Assembly: GCF_000005505.3 (NCBI RefSeq)
Contig: NC_016133.3
Coordinates: 50,557,237-50,621,236, forward strand
Direction: 5' to 3'
Source: Brachypodium distachyon
Taxonomy: Eukaryota > Streptophyta > Magnoliopsida > Poales > Poaceae
Length of the DNA stretch: 64,000 nucleotides
Below, piece by piece: positions 36,701 through 48,237 of the stretch (position 1 is its first letter; each line of letters begins with the position of its first letter). Below the pieces are notes generated by a model. The model saw only the letters and a program-made list of their open reading frames with translations. It was not told the origin of the DNA and made no database searches. The translations under genes were made by a program, and so were the position numbers.

Positions 36701-39700
36701 AATGCATCAGCTAGGTTACCCTGAATCATGTTGAGGAGTTGCCATATTAGCATCAAGATACGTATTAGAAATCAATACGCCCCGATAAGTTTGGAGAATT
36801 ACTGGAATAATTTTCTTCTGGCGTAAAAAAGAACCTCCCATACTCTGTCAATACTTCACTCAACACTCTAATATGTCATCTCTCTCCCATTGGGTGAGTG
36901 AAATCCTTGGTTAGAAGGATCAGTGTTGCCATTGTTGATTGAGACCAACAGTGGAGCAGAGTCCCAGGGGCTGTTGATGCTTTACGAAGCAGCTGTGATG
37001 CAATGCTGATGTCGACCAGGCTGGGTGGGTGGAGGAGCATTGTGTTTTTTACTTCTTAGGGAGGGATGGGGATAGCGGAAGCTTGTTAGGAAAGGTGTTT
37101 TCTCCTTTGTAATGTTAATAATACTTGTTCCTCATCTGTGGTTTTGAGGATTATCAGCTTTCTTATGCTAATCTTCTCCGAAGTAGTCAGAAGATAACTC
37201 TTTGAATCTGATACTGCATTGAATTGATTTTTGTCTATTATGAGCGCTAGCAACTACTCCCTCCGTTCCATAAGTCTTGTCTCAAATTTGCCCAAAAATG
37301 GATGTATCTATTCCTAAAAAGCGTCTAGATACATGTAATATTTCGACAAGAATTATGAAACGGAGGGAGTAATATTTTCAGGCATGCATATAGGAACAAA
37401 CTTTGCTCTTTTCTCCCCTCTAATTTCTTTCTTGGCATTGTCTAATATTATTTTACGTCCATGCAGAATGGATGAGTCAAATAGTGCTATTTTGTTCATT
37501 GAAAAGCCTAAACCTACTGATGCTTTCTCAATTAAGGAAAGGTACATACAATCAAAGGTGAGCTCTTCTGTGCTTTCCTTAAGACTTAACCTGGTGGTAC
37601 ATTCTTAATTTTAATATATGGCCAGTCAGGCATTTGCTGAATGAAGTTTCCAAGAGGCCATCTTTCTGTGTTTATGAGTGTTGTGCTAGTGGGTATTCTG
37701 ACTTAGTATAGAATAAAGTTATGTTAGTTCAGAAATCTTTTGCGCCTTAGTGAGCCAATTATCAAACCTTTTTTAGAGCATCCTAGTAGTGTGATGTGAT
37801 AGCATAGGATAATTAACTTCTATATGTCATTCCATCATTCATTCTCGTAAATGATCTTTGCAGTACATGGACAAAATTCTTGTTGCCAAAGATACCAATG
37901 AAACTACTATGGCTATATTGGAAGCTATAAGGACAAATGATGTGAGAGCAGTGTATCGCATTCTTGTGTTGGCTGACATGAGCCCTAACATGACACATGA
38001 TGACTTGAACAACGATGTTTACCATGTTCTGCCAGTTACAGACAAGAAGTTACTCGATCCAGCCTCTTGTGGAAGAATAGAGGATGGAAAACCGGAAGGT
38101 TGTCTGCAAGGCTGTTCCTTATTACACTTAGCATGCCAATATGGCCATTCTTTACTGGTGGAGCTTCTGCTACTTTTTGGCGCGGATATCAATAAGCAGG
38201 ACTTCCATGGACGGACACCATTGCATCATTGTGTCCAGAAGAGTAATGATGCCCTCACCAAGCATCTGCTGAAGAGGTAAGATTGAATTCCTGCTGTATG
38301 TAGTGCTCTTAAATGTACTTTGCAATATATTCAGTGCCTCAGGATGTAATGCTCGCTCATGCCAAGTCTTAATGTCCTGTTTCCATTTACATACAAAATA
38401 TTTTAGTGTTTGAAGACTTGAAGTTCATTGATTTTATTACATGAAGACTGCACTTGTTTTTTTTTTGAGGAAATGAAGACTGCACTTGTTTCTCTAAAGA
38501 ATGAATGCTTGTCCTTTTAATTTCTTTTTTAGAGAATTTGCAAACTCTTATCTTTTCACGAAAAGAGAGGAAAATAGGTACAAGAGTTGGGCAACAAGTG
38601 CCGGGATCGTAGATCAGACAACACACATTCAACACATTACATAAGTATCCTAAGCTACTCGTCACAGTGATTCGCTCAACCAGCAGTTAAAGGTCTGCCG
38701 TCGCCTTGCTTCCACCTTGATGTTGACACTGAGGCATTTAGACACCCCCTCCGTTCCTATATATAAGAAGTCCTAACTTCGTCCTAAGTCAAATTTTCTC
38801 AAGTTTGACCAAGTTTATAGAAAAAAAATCTACTAACATCTAGAACTCCAAGTTAGTTTTATTAAAGCTGTCATTATATATATTTTCATAATATTCTCAT
38901 TTGAGATTGTAAATGTTAGTAGATTTTCTATAAACTTGGTCAAACTGAAGAAGTTTGACTTAAGACAAAGCTAGGACTTCTTATATTTAGGAATGGAGGG
39001 AATTTGATCCTAAATTCTTGTCGTGGTTTTAGTATAAATTTGAACTAAAACCATGACAAGAATTTAGGATCGGAGGGAGTATTTCTTTTGATAATTTTGA
39101 GAATGTGTTTGCTATGTTCTATCATTTTAACTAAAATATTTCTAAAAACTGTGAGTCGCTTTGGTCAAATAGTTGCCATATCCACCGATCACTGTAAAAG
39201 GCAACCATGAAGGCTTATGTTTCATTGGCGATGTATCCAGTGAAAACTCCCGTTCAATGCAAACTTGCAAACTATCATTGTATGTCATTAGTTAAAAACA
39301 CATGGCTCGGACCAAAGTGGAAACCCCACCAACCATTTCAACAAACTTTTGCACATAACTCCCTACCATTGAGTTTAAGTGGTTGGCGGGGCTTCCACAT
39401 TTGGTCCGCACCGTGCATTTTTTTATCTAATCGCCTATGATGATAGTTTGCAAGTTCGCACTGAACGGGGTTTTCACCGGATACGCCGCCCTGTTTCATT
39501 TTTAGTCTAAAGACTTTCACATGTTGACTTTAGTAATCAATACGAGCATACTAATATTGTGGCAGCCATAGCTCTGCCTTACAGTGAATTTGTACCGTAG
39601 ATTATTTGCTTCTTGGTTTTGATTGGCGCGTGTTCCAGGTCATATGATACATTTCAACAGTCGAGTACCGATGGCCCCTGACATGTTCTCCCTGTACTCC

Positions 39701-40551
39701 CTTGCTGTCTTATAAATATTTTTACTACTAATAAAATATACTGTCAGGGCCTCCCCTACAGTTTCCCTTAATAACCCCCCCCCCCTAAAATACCAATGTT
39801 CGAAACGCAATATGCTTAATACTTTCTTTTTTGTCTATTTGTTATTATTCATATGGTGTACTTAATTATGTGAGCACCCTCCCCCAGAGAGCATGAAAAC
39901 ATCCATCTTTGTTTTACTACTTCCATTTTTAACTGGGCCTCGTTTTCCACAGGGGTGCAAGAACAACAATTAAAGATGGCGGGGGGCTGACTGCTTTAGA
40001 GAGAAGAATGGAATTAGGAGCAATAACAGATGAAGACTTGTTCATATTATTTGTGAGGTATGATCAAATGTTGGGTTCAAAATGCCATTTGTTACACAAA
40101 AACTCACAGCGGATGGTTTTCTTTTTCCAGAACTTCAAATTAGAAATTTTCAAGATTTGATATTTTGATCATGTGTAAGAAGAAAATGCATCTATTCTGG
40201 GAAAGATGGGGATCAAACATCAACAATGAACCATTATTTTTTTTTATATAAAACTGATCTGAACCGTTTTCAGCATTCGGGAAATACCACTTATAATTTT
40301 CTGAACTTGGTCAAGGTCTAATTTTTAGTCCTGTAGTTTGGTACTAATTATTGGTTTACAAAAGGACCCCCTGTTGGAAAATTAGGATTGATGGCATACA
40401 ACTTCCGCACCTGCCATTTTCTTGGCAAGAGCAACCTACACCAACTTAACCTTAGAATATACCGTGTACATGACTAATAGAGCTCACTTTTATATCTACT
40501 TGGTTGTAAAACATCTGAATCTGAAAAACATTAACATGCGTGTGCAGGTGA
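27748..40551 (+). CDS. ARF GTPase-activating protein with BAR, PH, ArfGAP and ankyrin domains (AGD1/AGD3-SFC/VAN3 class), 759 aa
   Basis: This class switches off ARF GTPases on trans-Golgi/endosome membranes; Arabidopsis SFC/VAN3 is needed for vein continuity through auxin-carrier traffic. Exons: 27748-27795, 29817-29893, 31593-31693, 31933-32003, 32560-32622, 32859-32903, 33092-33157, 33232-33279, 33367-33462, 33539-33580, 33695-33910, 34283-34414, 34973-35176, 35330-35416, 35639-35887, 36284-36405, 37467-37557, 37864-38276, 39953-40057, 40548-40551; all in phase, 760 codons with stop. BAR about 5-230 ([19 protein letters not shown]), PH about 293-430 ([20 protein letters not shown]), ArfGAP zinc finger Cys479, Cys482, Cys499, Cys502 with Arg507 ([12 protein letters not shown]), ankyrin repeats about 640-745 ([20 protein letters not shown]). 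The ninth intron appears to use a GC donor. The TGA is made by the last junction, so the exact C-terminus is the least certain part. Confidence 0.9.
30255..30470. mobile_element. Tourist-like MITE (216 bp) in ArfGAP intron 2
   Basis: It begins GGGTCTGTTTGGATTGTGGC and ends, reverse complemented, GGGTGTGTTTGGTTTTAGCC. ATA on both sides could be the 3-bp duplication of PIF/Harbinger-type Tourist elements. The interior repeats the word TTTGGC. Confidence 0.72.
37257..37369. mobile_element. Stowaway MITE (113 bp) in ArfGAP intron
   Basis: CTCCCTCCGTTCCATAA and its inverted partner TTATGAAACGGAGGGAG flanked by TA on both sides, between exons 36284-36405 and 37467-37557. Confidence 0.88.
38746..39002. 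mobile_element. Stowaway-type MITE (about 257 bp) in ArfGAP intron 18
   Basis: Ends CCCCTCCGTTCC and GGAATGGAGGG, with long inner inverted repeats (AAGAAGTCCTAACTT against AAGCTAGGACTTCTT, and GTTTGACCAAGTTTATAG). Internal words are shared with the elements at 51234 and 51625. Confidence 0.8.
39003..39079. mobile_element. Second Stowaway MITE, adjacent
   Basis: GATCCTAAATTCTTGTCGTGG and its inverse end in CGGAGGGAG followed by TA. The left terminus is fused to the preceding element, so only one full end is present. Confidence 0.7.
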
Positions 40552-41338
40552 TGTCGCTGAAGAAAGTACGGTGTACCGTTGTAGCCTTAGCAATCAAAGC
40601 TCGTGTGTATCTGAAAGCGTTGTACCACCTGTTTTAGCTTCTGAAAATGAATACACCTGTATATCAGCAGATGAGCCAGATTTACCGACGATTACTGTAT
40701 CTGACCTTCCAGCGTTCCACGTCGCTCCTTTGTACAACAACTATAGGCTAGGTATAGCATACATCGTTACATTTATTTATGGAAATATGATTACCGAGTT
40801 TATAAGATTTCATTACATTTATTTATTAAAAATGTATGATTGCCGTGTTTATCTGATTTCATTACAGATTACAGTTGTTATTTCTGTGTGAAGCATATCA
40901 TACCATATAATCCCTCCGTCCCAAGATAAGTGAGTTGGATTCGTATTACATTCGTGAAATTCTAAATCCATATTTTTTTGCGGCCACGTGCTGGTCTGCA
41001 GTCAAGCTTGCTATATCCTGAATGTTCTTAATGTTCTTAATGTGGTGATGCGCTGGTTTGCTATTCTAAATCCAAGTGATCAGTTATTTGCCGTTGTTCT
41101 TAACGTTCTTGATGAAAAACCAAATTTAGCTGACATAAATAGAATTCGCCATGTGCAGTCAACTTGTGGTTTACTACTGTATCGAAACTGCATTATTGAC
41201 CGTGTATATATTAGCCATCAGTGTACAGGTAGACTGGATGACTGAAGGCCTAACTTAATTTAGCTATACAAAACCGCAAAGACCCAAAATAAGTTTCTAA
41301 CTACTAGTAGCAAGTAATAAGCTGATCTGCTCAGCTTG
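40552..41338. other. Convergent intergenic gap between ArfGAP and beta-galactosidase genes
   Basis: A 787-bp gap holding both 3' untranslated regions. It contains a half Stowaway end (ATCCCTCCGTCCCAAGATAA, 40912-40931). A frame from 40549 ([16 protein letters not shown]...) looks mildly protein-like and could be an alternative C-terminus of the ArfGAP protein. Confidence 0.5.
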
Positions 41339-44300
41339 CTAGCTGCATGTAGCCTGAACGGTGAGCACGCCGGACCCCTTGCAATCGGCGGAGTCGAACG
41401 CATCGGTGTAGCTCACGGTGCACCACTTCTTCCCGACGCACGCCGCCGTGATCGCCTCCAAGGCCGGCTTGGACTCGCAGCCGCTGCCGCCCTCGTATGC
41501 GCCGCACTGGCCCCCGGAGACGCCGAAGCTCGCCGTGTCGACGCTGGAGATGGTCCTGCCGTGCGCGCACGCCAGGGTCACGGCGTCGCCCTTCTCGGCG
41601 TCCGCACACACCGGGCCGACCGCCACCGTCCTGAAGTTGACCTTGGCCGGGTCGCCGCCGGCCTCCTCGAAGAGCACGACGGTGTTGGGCGCGCCGTGGG
41701 CGGCGTTGAGGAAGGAGCGGGGCACGTGGTAGAACCTCTGGCCGACCTCGCCGCAGCCGGTGAGGCACTTCTCCTGGTTGTTCCACGTCACGTACTCCCC
41801 CCGGTAGTCGCAGCGGTGGCAGCCGTCCATGTCGCCGGCCACGTAGCTCGGCCAGTAGCGGCCCAGGTTGTGGCCGTTCACGTACACCACGCCTTTGTTC
41901 AGGCCGACCAGGTCCACCACCACGGCCTCCGTGCCAGCGGGAGCCTGGAACGTAGCCTACACGTCGATCGATAATCATATGAAATTCAGTCTCCAAATTA
42001 ACACAAAACTGTCAAAGAATTGATCTTGGATGGTTTTGCATGCCAAGCATGTACGGTACCTTGTACCAGGTGAAGGGCCTGTTGGTTGGGACGGCGAAAG
42101 GGCTCCATCTGAGGCCAGGCTTGTCCAGATGGATTTGCTTTTGCTCACCAAACAAGCCAGTCTAAGACAACAGAGATTGGTTTAGCACAGGTTACGAGTG
42201 TTTATTAGAAATGCTGAACTAGTAAAATCAGATGAGACGATGACACATAGTTCTATACTCTGCTTTACCTTGTAAGTCCAGGTGTTGTTGGAGAGATCGA
42301 TGGTGTTGCCGTGGGCGCTAACCAGCTTAACCGGTCCGCCAACGATACCGGCGGGCATCAGTTCGAAGGAGGCTCCGTAGTTCTGTTTGGATACAAAATA
42401 ACAAATAAAATGTTGAATGAAACTCAAGAGATGAACAAACTAAGGGACTTCTTGTTAGTTAGGATCGTGAAAAATCAAAACCTTGAGGCCGACGGTAGCA
42501 CTGAGGAGGGAGATGTAGTTCTTGCCGGGCTTCAGTGTCACCGGAGCCTCAAACTGGAAGAGATATGGCCCATTCACGGCATGCTTGTACCCAGCCAGCT
42601 CCCCATTCACAAATGCGTATAGTTCATGGCCTGTTGTGTTCACGTACAACGTGAACTGCTCTTTCGGACCACGGGTCAGGCTGCATTTCATATAACCGAG
42701 TTTCAGGTTTAGTGAGAATTAATGCACTCAAACAGGGCAGGCAAAAGATGATATTGTTATTTATAGACTGCCTGAGATTACCTTGTCTTGTACCACAGGT
42801 AGTCACTTTCATCAGCTCCCGTAACAATCTGTTCCAAGAGCTCGTTGCTTTTGAAAGAGCCGTAGCTGTCGGTGAAGGAAGGCCTCAAGAATTCAGGCAA
42901 CCACGACCACTTCAAGCCTCCCTTCGCTGCACTTTCTTTCTTCACCATTACAGACGTTTGGGTCTTAACCTTTGCGGTGTTGTATGCGACAGTCTTGCAG
43001 TCGGGCAAAACACTGACAGACCATGCTGGTACTTGGTAAGCAGATCCTTCAAAGGTCACATTCACATCCTTGTTATCATGGCTGTTGCTGATGAAGCAGG
43101 CAGACGAACCATCGTCCAAGGTGTACTTTGTCGCCTACATTAGTTGCTCAAAAGAGTAAGATGACAGGATAAAACGCATGGCACATATTCAAATCCGTGA
43201 TAAAAGAGTAAGATTGGATGATTTGCCAATTCATCATACTTTGACTTTGTCGTCCAAGTTGGTTTCGTTCTGCTGCCCGTAGACGAGATGCTTCTCCATG
43301 GAAGTCAGTACAGTGTGAAGCGCCTTCAAGTGACCGTATTTAGGTTGCCTGATGTTACCTATCAGATCACAAAGGCAGTCAAAATCGTTTAGATCTGAAT
43401 AATAAAATGCCTGAACGAACACATAGTATTATAATAGCATAATATCTCTTGTTATCAAGCAAGGCTCTCACCATACTCATCCAAAGGTGCATCATAGTCA
43501 TAGGTGGTTGTGATGTATGGACCTCCAGAGGTGCGGCCAAAGTTGGTTCCACCATGATACTGATCAATGTGATAGTGGAAAGTTAATTAGCTCGCATTAA
43601 AAATTTAGCATTCATGGATTAATCAATGGTTACAAGCATACCATGTAGTAGTTCTGGACCGACCCACGGTTTTGGAAGAACATGGCAACTGCGTAAGCAA
43701 CATCCTCAGCAGGCCTATGATAATCTGGCTTATCCCAGGCTTTGAACCTAATGACAGAAAGGAAAATAATTACCGATTAATTAATAAGTTTACTGCGATA
43801 GATTTGATTAGCCTCACGGCAGACTGGGAAAGAAGTCTTACCATCCAGTCCAGTTCTCGGTCCATATCTTGGGCATGTTGCTTCCTTTCGGCTTGAAGTC
43901 GTGGCAGTAAAACCCGTTGCATGTTTCGATCTGACAATTGGGAGAATTTATTCATCGATCGGTTTCATGTACATAAGCAAAATACAGTTGAATAGTTGAT
44001 ACATGTGAAATTGGGAGAAGAAACATTACGTACCACATTGGGCGGGACGTCGTTGGATTGCTGGCACATGATCCATGGCACGCCGACGTTCTGCTTGTTA
44101 GCCATGTCAGCACACCAATGGATGTACTTGGTGGCGGATTCCTGGTCTGGCAAATTGCTCTGGACGTTCCCGTACTCGTTCTCGATCTGCAGATAATGCA
44201 CATGGTTAGCATTAGCATTCTTTTTTCTCCAGGAACAATTTTATTCTTAGTTAGCCTTAGAAAGTGGTCAGATCAGATTAATGCATGCTACAACTGTGCC

Positions 44301-45339
44301 TTTTAGAAATATACCTGGGTGAGAATGATGGGGCCTCCCTGGCCTGCAAACATGTTTGCGTCCTTCATCTTGTTCACTATCAGAGTGGTGAAGGTCTCCA
44401 TCTCACGCTGTTGGAGCGAAGCGTACGTAAGTAACACATAATTAGTCCAGTTCAAGTCGCGAGAGCAAAAGCTAATCTTATTCGGATCAAACAAGTTTGA
44501 GACGTGGCATCAGATCGAGTAGTTAATGTACCTCGAAAGGCTCGTTGTGAAGTCTGAACTGCATGTCAGGGATGTCACGGAGCCAGGCAGGGAGTCCTCT
44601 GGAAAATATTTTTTTTTAACACAATTAGAACTTAGTACTTGATGTTAGCTAACTGGCGACGCGATCCGCAACAATGAAAAGTAAATTCATCAGCGCACCC
44701 GTAGTTCCATTCACCGCAGATGTATGGGCCGATGCGAAGGATGGCGTACATGCCGGCTTTCTGCACCTCCTTGAAGAACCTCATGATGTCGTAGTTCCCC
44801 TCGAAGTTATACTGAAAAATCAGGTTGATATATCGAGGCAAACATCAGCAACAGATATATAGTAGGGAGTAAGAAGGATTGAGAAGCGTATTAAGTGGTC
44901 GAGGATATATACGAACCTGACGAGGGCGCGGCTCATGGCCGTTCCAGAAGACGTAGGTCTCGATGGTGTTGAGGCCTCCGTCCTTGGCCTTCTGGATCAG
45001 ATCGGGCCACATCTGCATATATGCACGCAAAGCAAAACGGAACATGCAGTAAGAAACCAAGAACCAATTAGTATTACAATTAGCTAGCTAGGTCACAACG
45101 TCTTAAAAGAACTTGAAGCACGTGGAGGAACTTGCACAGCGCGTATACATTACCTCGGGGGTGCTCCTCGGGTAGTGGATGGAGCCGGAGAGGATGATGC
45201 GGCGCTGGCCGTCGATGACCAGCGCGCGCTCGTCGTACGAGACCTCGGTGCAGCTCGCGCCGGGGACGAACCCCAACACGGAAACAACCAGAACCAGCAG
45301 CGCCAGCGACAGCGCTCGCGCCGTATTGTTGGCACGCAT
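41339..45339 (-). CDS. Secreted beta-galactosidase, GH35, with SUEL lectin tail, 831 aa
   Basis: Plant GH35 enzymes remove beta-galactosyl ends from wall galactans and arabinogalactans in the apoplast. Exons (descending): 45154-45339, 44917-45012, 44699-44811, 44532-44598, 44315-44407, 44034-44186, 43842-43930, 43642-43747, 43472-43559, 43240-43358, 42782-43134, 42482-42680, 42269-42382, 42060-42161, 41339-41956; 832 codons with TAG, all in phase. Residues 1-30 are a signal peptide ([13 protein letters not shown]). The GH35 site spans exons 5-6: [14 protein letters not shown], proton donor Glu189; nucleophile Glu261 in IWTENWTGW. Beta-sandwich domains follow, and the last 85 residues are a Cys-rich galactose-binding (SUEL) lectin starting near [15 protein letters not shown]. 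Length is usual for the long plant class. Exon 15 is much more GC-rich than the rest. Confidence 0.95.
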
Positions 45340-45411
45340 TGCGATCGCGCCCGTGTGGTAGGAACTAGGAAAGTCGTTGTTGGGTGCTTTTGCGGGGTGC
45401 AGGGGGTGCGG

Positions 45412-45419
45412 CTATTTAT
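45412..45419 (-). promoter_or_regulatory. TATA box of the beta-galactosidase gene
   Basis: ATAAATAG on the minus strand within CATAAATAGCCGCACC, about 75 bp upstream of the ATG, fits a start site near 45385 and a leader of about 45 nt. Confidence 0.6.
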
Positions 45420-45999
45420 GCGTGGAAGCGTGCGTCCGTGTACGTGTGCGTGTTGGCTTTTGTCTTCGGGTTTGTCTTCTGTACGTATGTCTGTAATTTG
45501 ATCTGATCTCTCGTGGATAATTCGTTATCTTGTCGGTCTGCTGGTAGTTTTTGACTCTCCGAGTCCCGACAATCTTTTGCTCACGGACTGCTCGGTCTGG
45601 ATGTTGGACGGGACACTGCATGCATGACAAGTCCAGCGTCCAGACGGACGACCCTGAGTTAAACTGATTTCCGATAAAAGAAGTCACCTTTCGGTAAAAA
45701 ATAAAAGAAGTCACTAATTAATTAATTAATTACACACGTAAACCGATCAACTTGTTTCTACAAACAACAATTAATGAGTTTGAGTATGTTTCCTATAACA
45801 AGGTGTTATTTTGAAATGCCGGTATTCTCTTCTTCTCCTCCGGCCTTTTTCTTTTTGAAATCAACAGGGGCTCTCCCTTGCATACATGCATAGCTGTCAT
45901 GCGGATAAGATCTGTCCTTGAGATAGATTAGATAGATAACTAAGGGAACCAGACTGAATTCGCATGAGGTTAATTACAGTCTTCAGTCTGCAGTGTGGA

Positions 46000-46386
46000 A
46001 GGAGAAACGTCCCCTGCGCAGGTCATAGAGCATGCAGGTGCATGTCCTGCTGCTGGAAGTTGCCGATATGATGACGCTGTCGTCCCCCTCCTTCCAGATT
46101 CACCATGCACGCCGCGGCCTTCGTTGGCCGCGCAATATGCATGCCAGCTATGCTCGTCCGCGTACGGCACCGGCGCGAAGGTCGCTGACCGGGACAGGTT
46201 GTACTAGTAAGGGAGGTCCTGCTTGGCGCAGCTCTTGGGGAGGCACGTGGCGGCGCGCTGCGTCCAGATGAGGTCGCTGCCCGTGTGTCGATCAGCGCCT
46301 CCACAGGTACTCGGCGATGTGATGTACGTACTGCCGGGTCGCGCAGTGCACCGGCGCGCTGATCACGTCCTCCTCCTCACCGGCCA
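46000..46386 (-). pseudogene. Aspartic protease (nepenthesin-like, A1) 5' fragment, broken
   Basis: From 46386 downward the frame reads MAGEEEDVISAPVHCATRQY to a TGA. The next pieces are VEALIDT in one frame and GSDLIWTQ in another, which together are the A1 active-site motif DTGS split by a small insertion (GACACACGGGC). Then come CLPKSCAKQDLPY, an in-frame TAG, and YNLSRSATFAPVPYADEHSW, the usual start of the nepenthesin fold. There are at least two frameshifts, one stop and a missing segment before VEALIDT. No second catalytic half (DSGT/S) is seen. Confidence 0.7.
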
Positions 46387-46399
46387 TCAGCCGCTGCTG

Positions 46400-47880
46400 C
46401 GAGAAATGGTGATTTTTACTGTCCGGTCAAAAACCGCCTGAAAATGTATACATTTTGACATGTTTAGTAGGGGTAACCTTCAAAAATGGAAAAGGAAAAA
46501 CTCAGCTAGGGTAAACACGATGCGGATATTTCTCGGTCGTTTGTTTTTTATAAGAAAAAAAATCTTACCTCTCAATCCACACATTAGAACCATTGAATTA
46601 CAATCTGGACATCGTCCTCATTTCCCCGTCTCCCACATGTTGCCTTGGAATAAAATCTAACGGTCATAGTCAGTATGTTGATTTATCTATAACTAAAAAA
46701 CAGCTGTCATTAAAAAAAACGTAAATATTCATACTCAAGACCCGGAGGCACATCGATGCAATTTTGTAAGACCAAAAACACAGCAGCGCAATATTATTCC
46801 AACACAGCAGCAGCACAACTGCACAACACACCCCACTCCGCCACACGCCGAACTGGTGGTGCCTCTTCTTCCAGTGCCGGCCGCCTCGTCGTCGTCGTTG
46901 CCTCCCTTCACGCCGCAGGTAGAACCTTCTTTCGTCGCCCTGATCCCTCAATCGCGATCTCTCTCCCGCGGCAGCATTTGTCCCTTGAATCTAGCTAACC
47001 TCCGCCCCATCTCCCCTTGCGCCTTGCGGACCGATTGCCTGGGCTTATCCCCTGTTTTCCCGTTCCAGTAAAGTTTCTCGGGGGTTTTGAAGTCAGATCT
47101 CCATCGAATTATGTTAGCATAGATGGAATGGTGGAAGCGTTATCGCCTCGGCCACGCCAGTAGTGACACTGCGGGGATCGGTGGGGGAGTTGGAGATTGT
47201 TGAAATTTAGGAGAAGGTCCAAAATCCAAACTAAATTAAATTTCTGAAAAATCTGAAAAGCCCATTCATGAAGTGGGATGGGGAAGTGGGATAGTCTCAA
47301 CTTGCTAGTTTAGGGGGAGTGATACCAATATATAAGCAATGTTGGTATCCCACATAGTAGGTGAGCAATGAAATATCCCCACGCGCGGTCCTCCTCCTCC
47401 TCATCATCATTATCCACTCGCGTCGCCTCGTCATGACGCGAGTTCGAGTCGGCCGGTCCGGGTCGTGTTTATCTTTTTGGCAGTCGGAATCTGTTGCGGA
47501 CGCGTAACAAATCTCGATAATTGCGGAGTCGGTTGGTTTCCTAAACCTTCCGCCCGTTTGCCTATTTAATAAGACGATCCCGGCTTTCGAGAAAACACGC
47601 AACAAAACCTAGCCGTCACGCCCGCGATCCAATCTCTTTGTTCGCCGCCTTTTGCTACTCCATCCCGTCGGCTGCGTGCACAGCTCGCCGAGAGAGCAGG
47701 CCTCCGGAACCCTGACCTTCAAGATCCTGCCCGGGAGACGGTAGATAAAGTTTTGGGGGAGCGTTCTTACGTGACTGCTCACTTCATCATGTCCCTGTTT
47801 CGTCGGCTTCTTCATCACCATTAGCCAACATCGTCCCCAACAACGCTGATCCCGCGGCTCAGCCTGCTGCTCAAGCTCAG
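46400..47880. other. Intergenic DNA with an LTR-like relic
   Basis: No supported gene. Between about 47195 and 47760 lies sequence that looks retrotransposon-derived: it begins TGTTGAAATTTAGGAGAAGG, has a GGGGGAGTGATACC tract, a TATA-like TATTTAATAAG (47562-47572) and GC-rich leader-like DNA. Coding retroelement domains are absent. Direct repeats and the second LTR could not be found. Confidence 0.35.
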
Positions 47881-47889
47881 CAGCAGCAG

Positions 47890-48237
47890 GCTGCTCAACT
47901 CCAACAGCTAGAATTCTTCAGGTGTGAAATCTGTGGTGAACCTGCATACTGCTGTTTGTCTTGTTTGCTGGTGCATTTGGAAGCACAGGAACGTGGTTGT
48001 CTTCGATGGGACGACGCAGGTGTTATCCACATTATTCAGGAGATCGGTCGTGAGGGTGATACGTGGCAGCGTGCGGGGCTGTTCGATGGTTCCCCTCATT
48101 TTTCTGATTTTGGTGTGGTGGATGTTATGTGGATCTTGCGTGAGTAATTTTGTAACTTGACAATTTGCCGTGTCGCGGCCTTCTACTTCAATGCATGATA
48201 TACCCGCCAAGGTATATTCTAGAAAGAAAAAAAAATG
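47890..48237 (+). pseudogene. LINE 3' end relic (reverse-transcriptase C-terminal region) with A-rich tail
   Basis: The frame CLVCWCIWKHRNVVVFDGTT resembles the conserved region after the zf-RVT finger of plant LINE polyproteins (W-x-IW-x2-RN-x-VVF). The frame shifts and stops soon after. It is followed by untranslated-type sequence and the A-rich run GAAAGAAAAAAAAATG near 48222-48237, fitting the 3' terminus of a non-LTR element inserted in plus orientation. Confidence 0.6.

Noticed and set aside
41331..41996. Long open frames on both strands over the last beta-galactosidase exon (212 and 221 codons)
   Set aside because: They are shadows of the GC-rich exon 41339-41956, whose own frame encodes the family-typical lectin tail.
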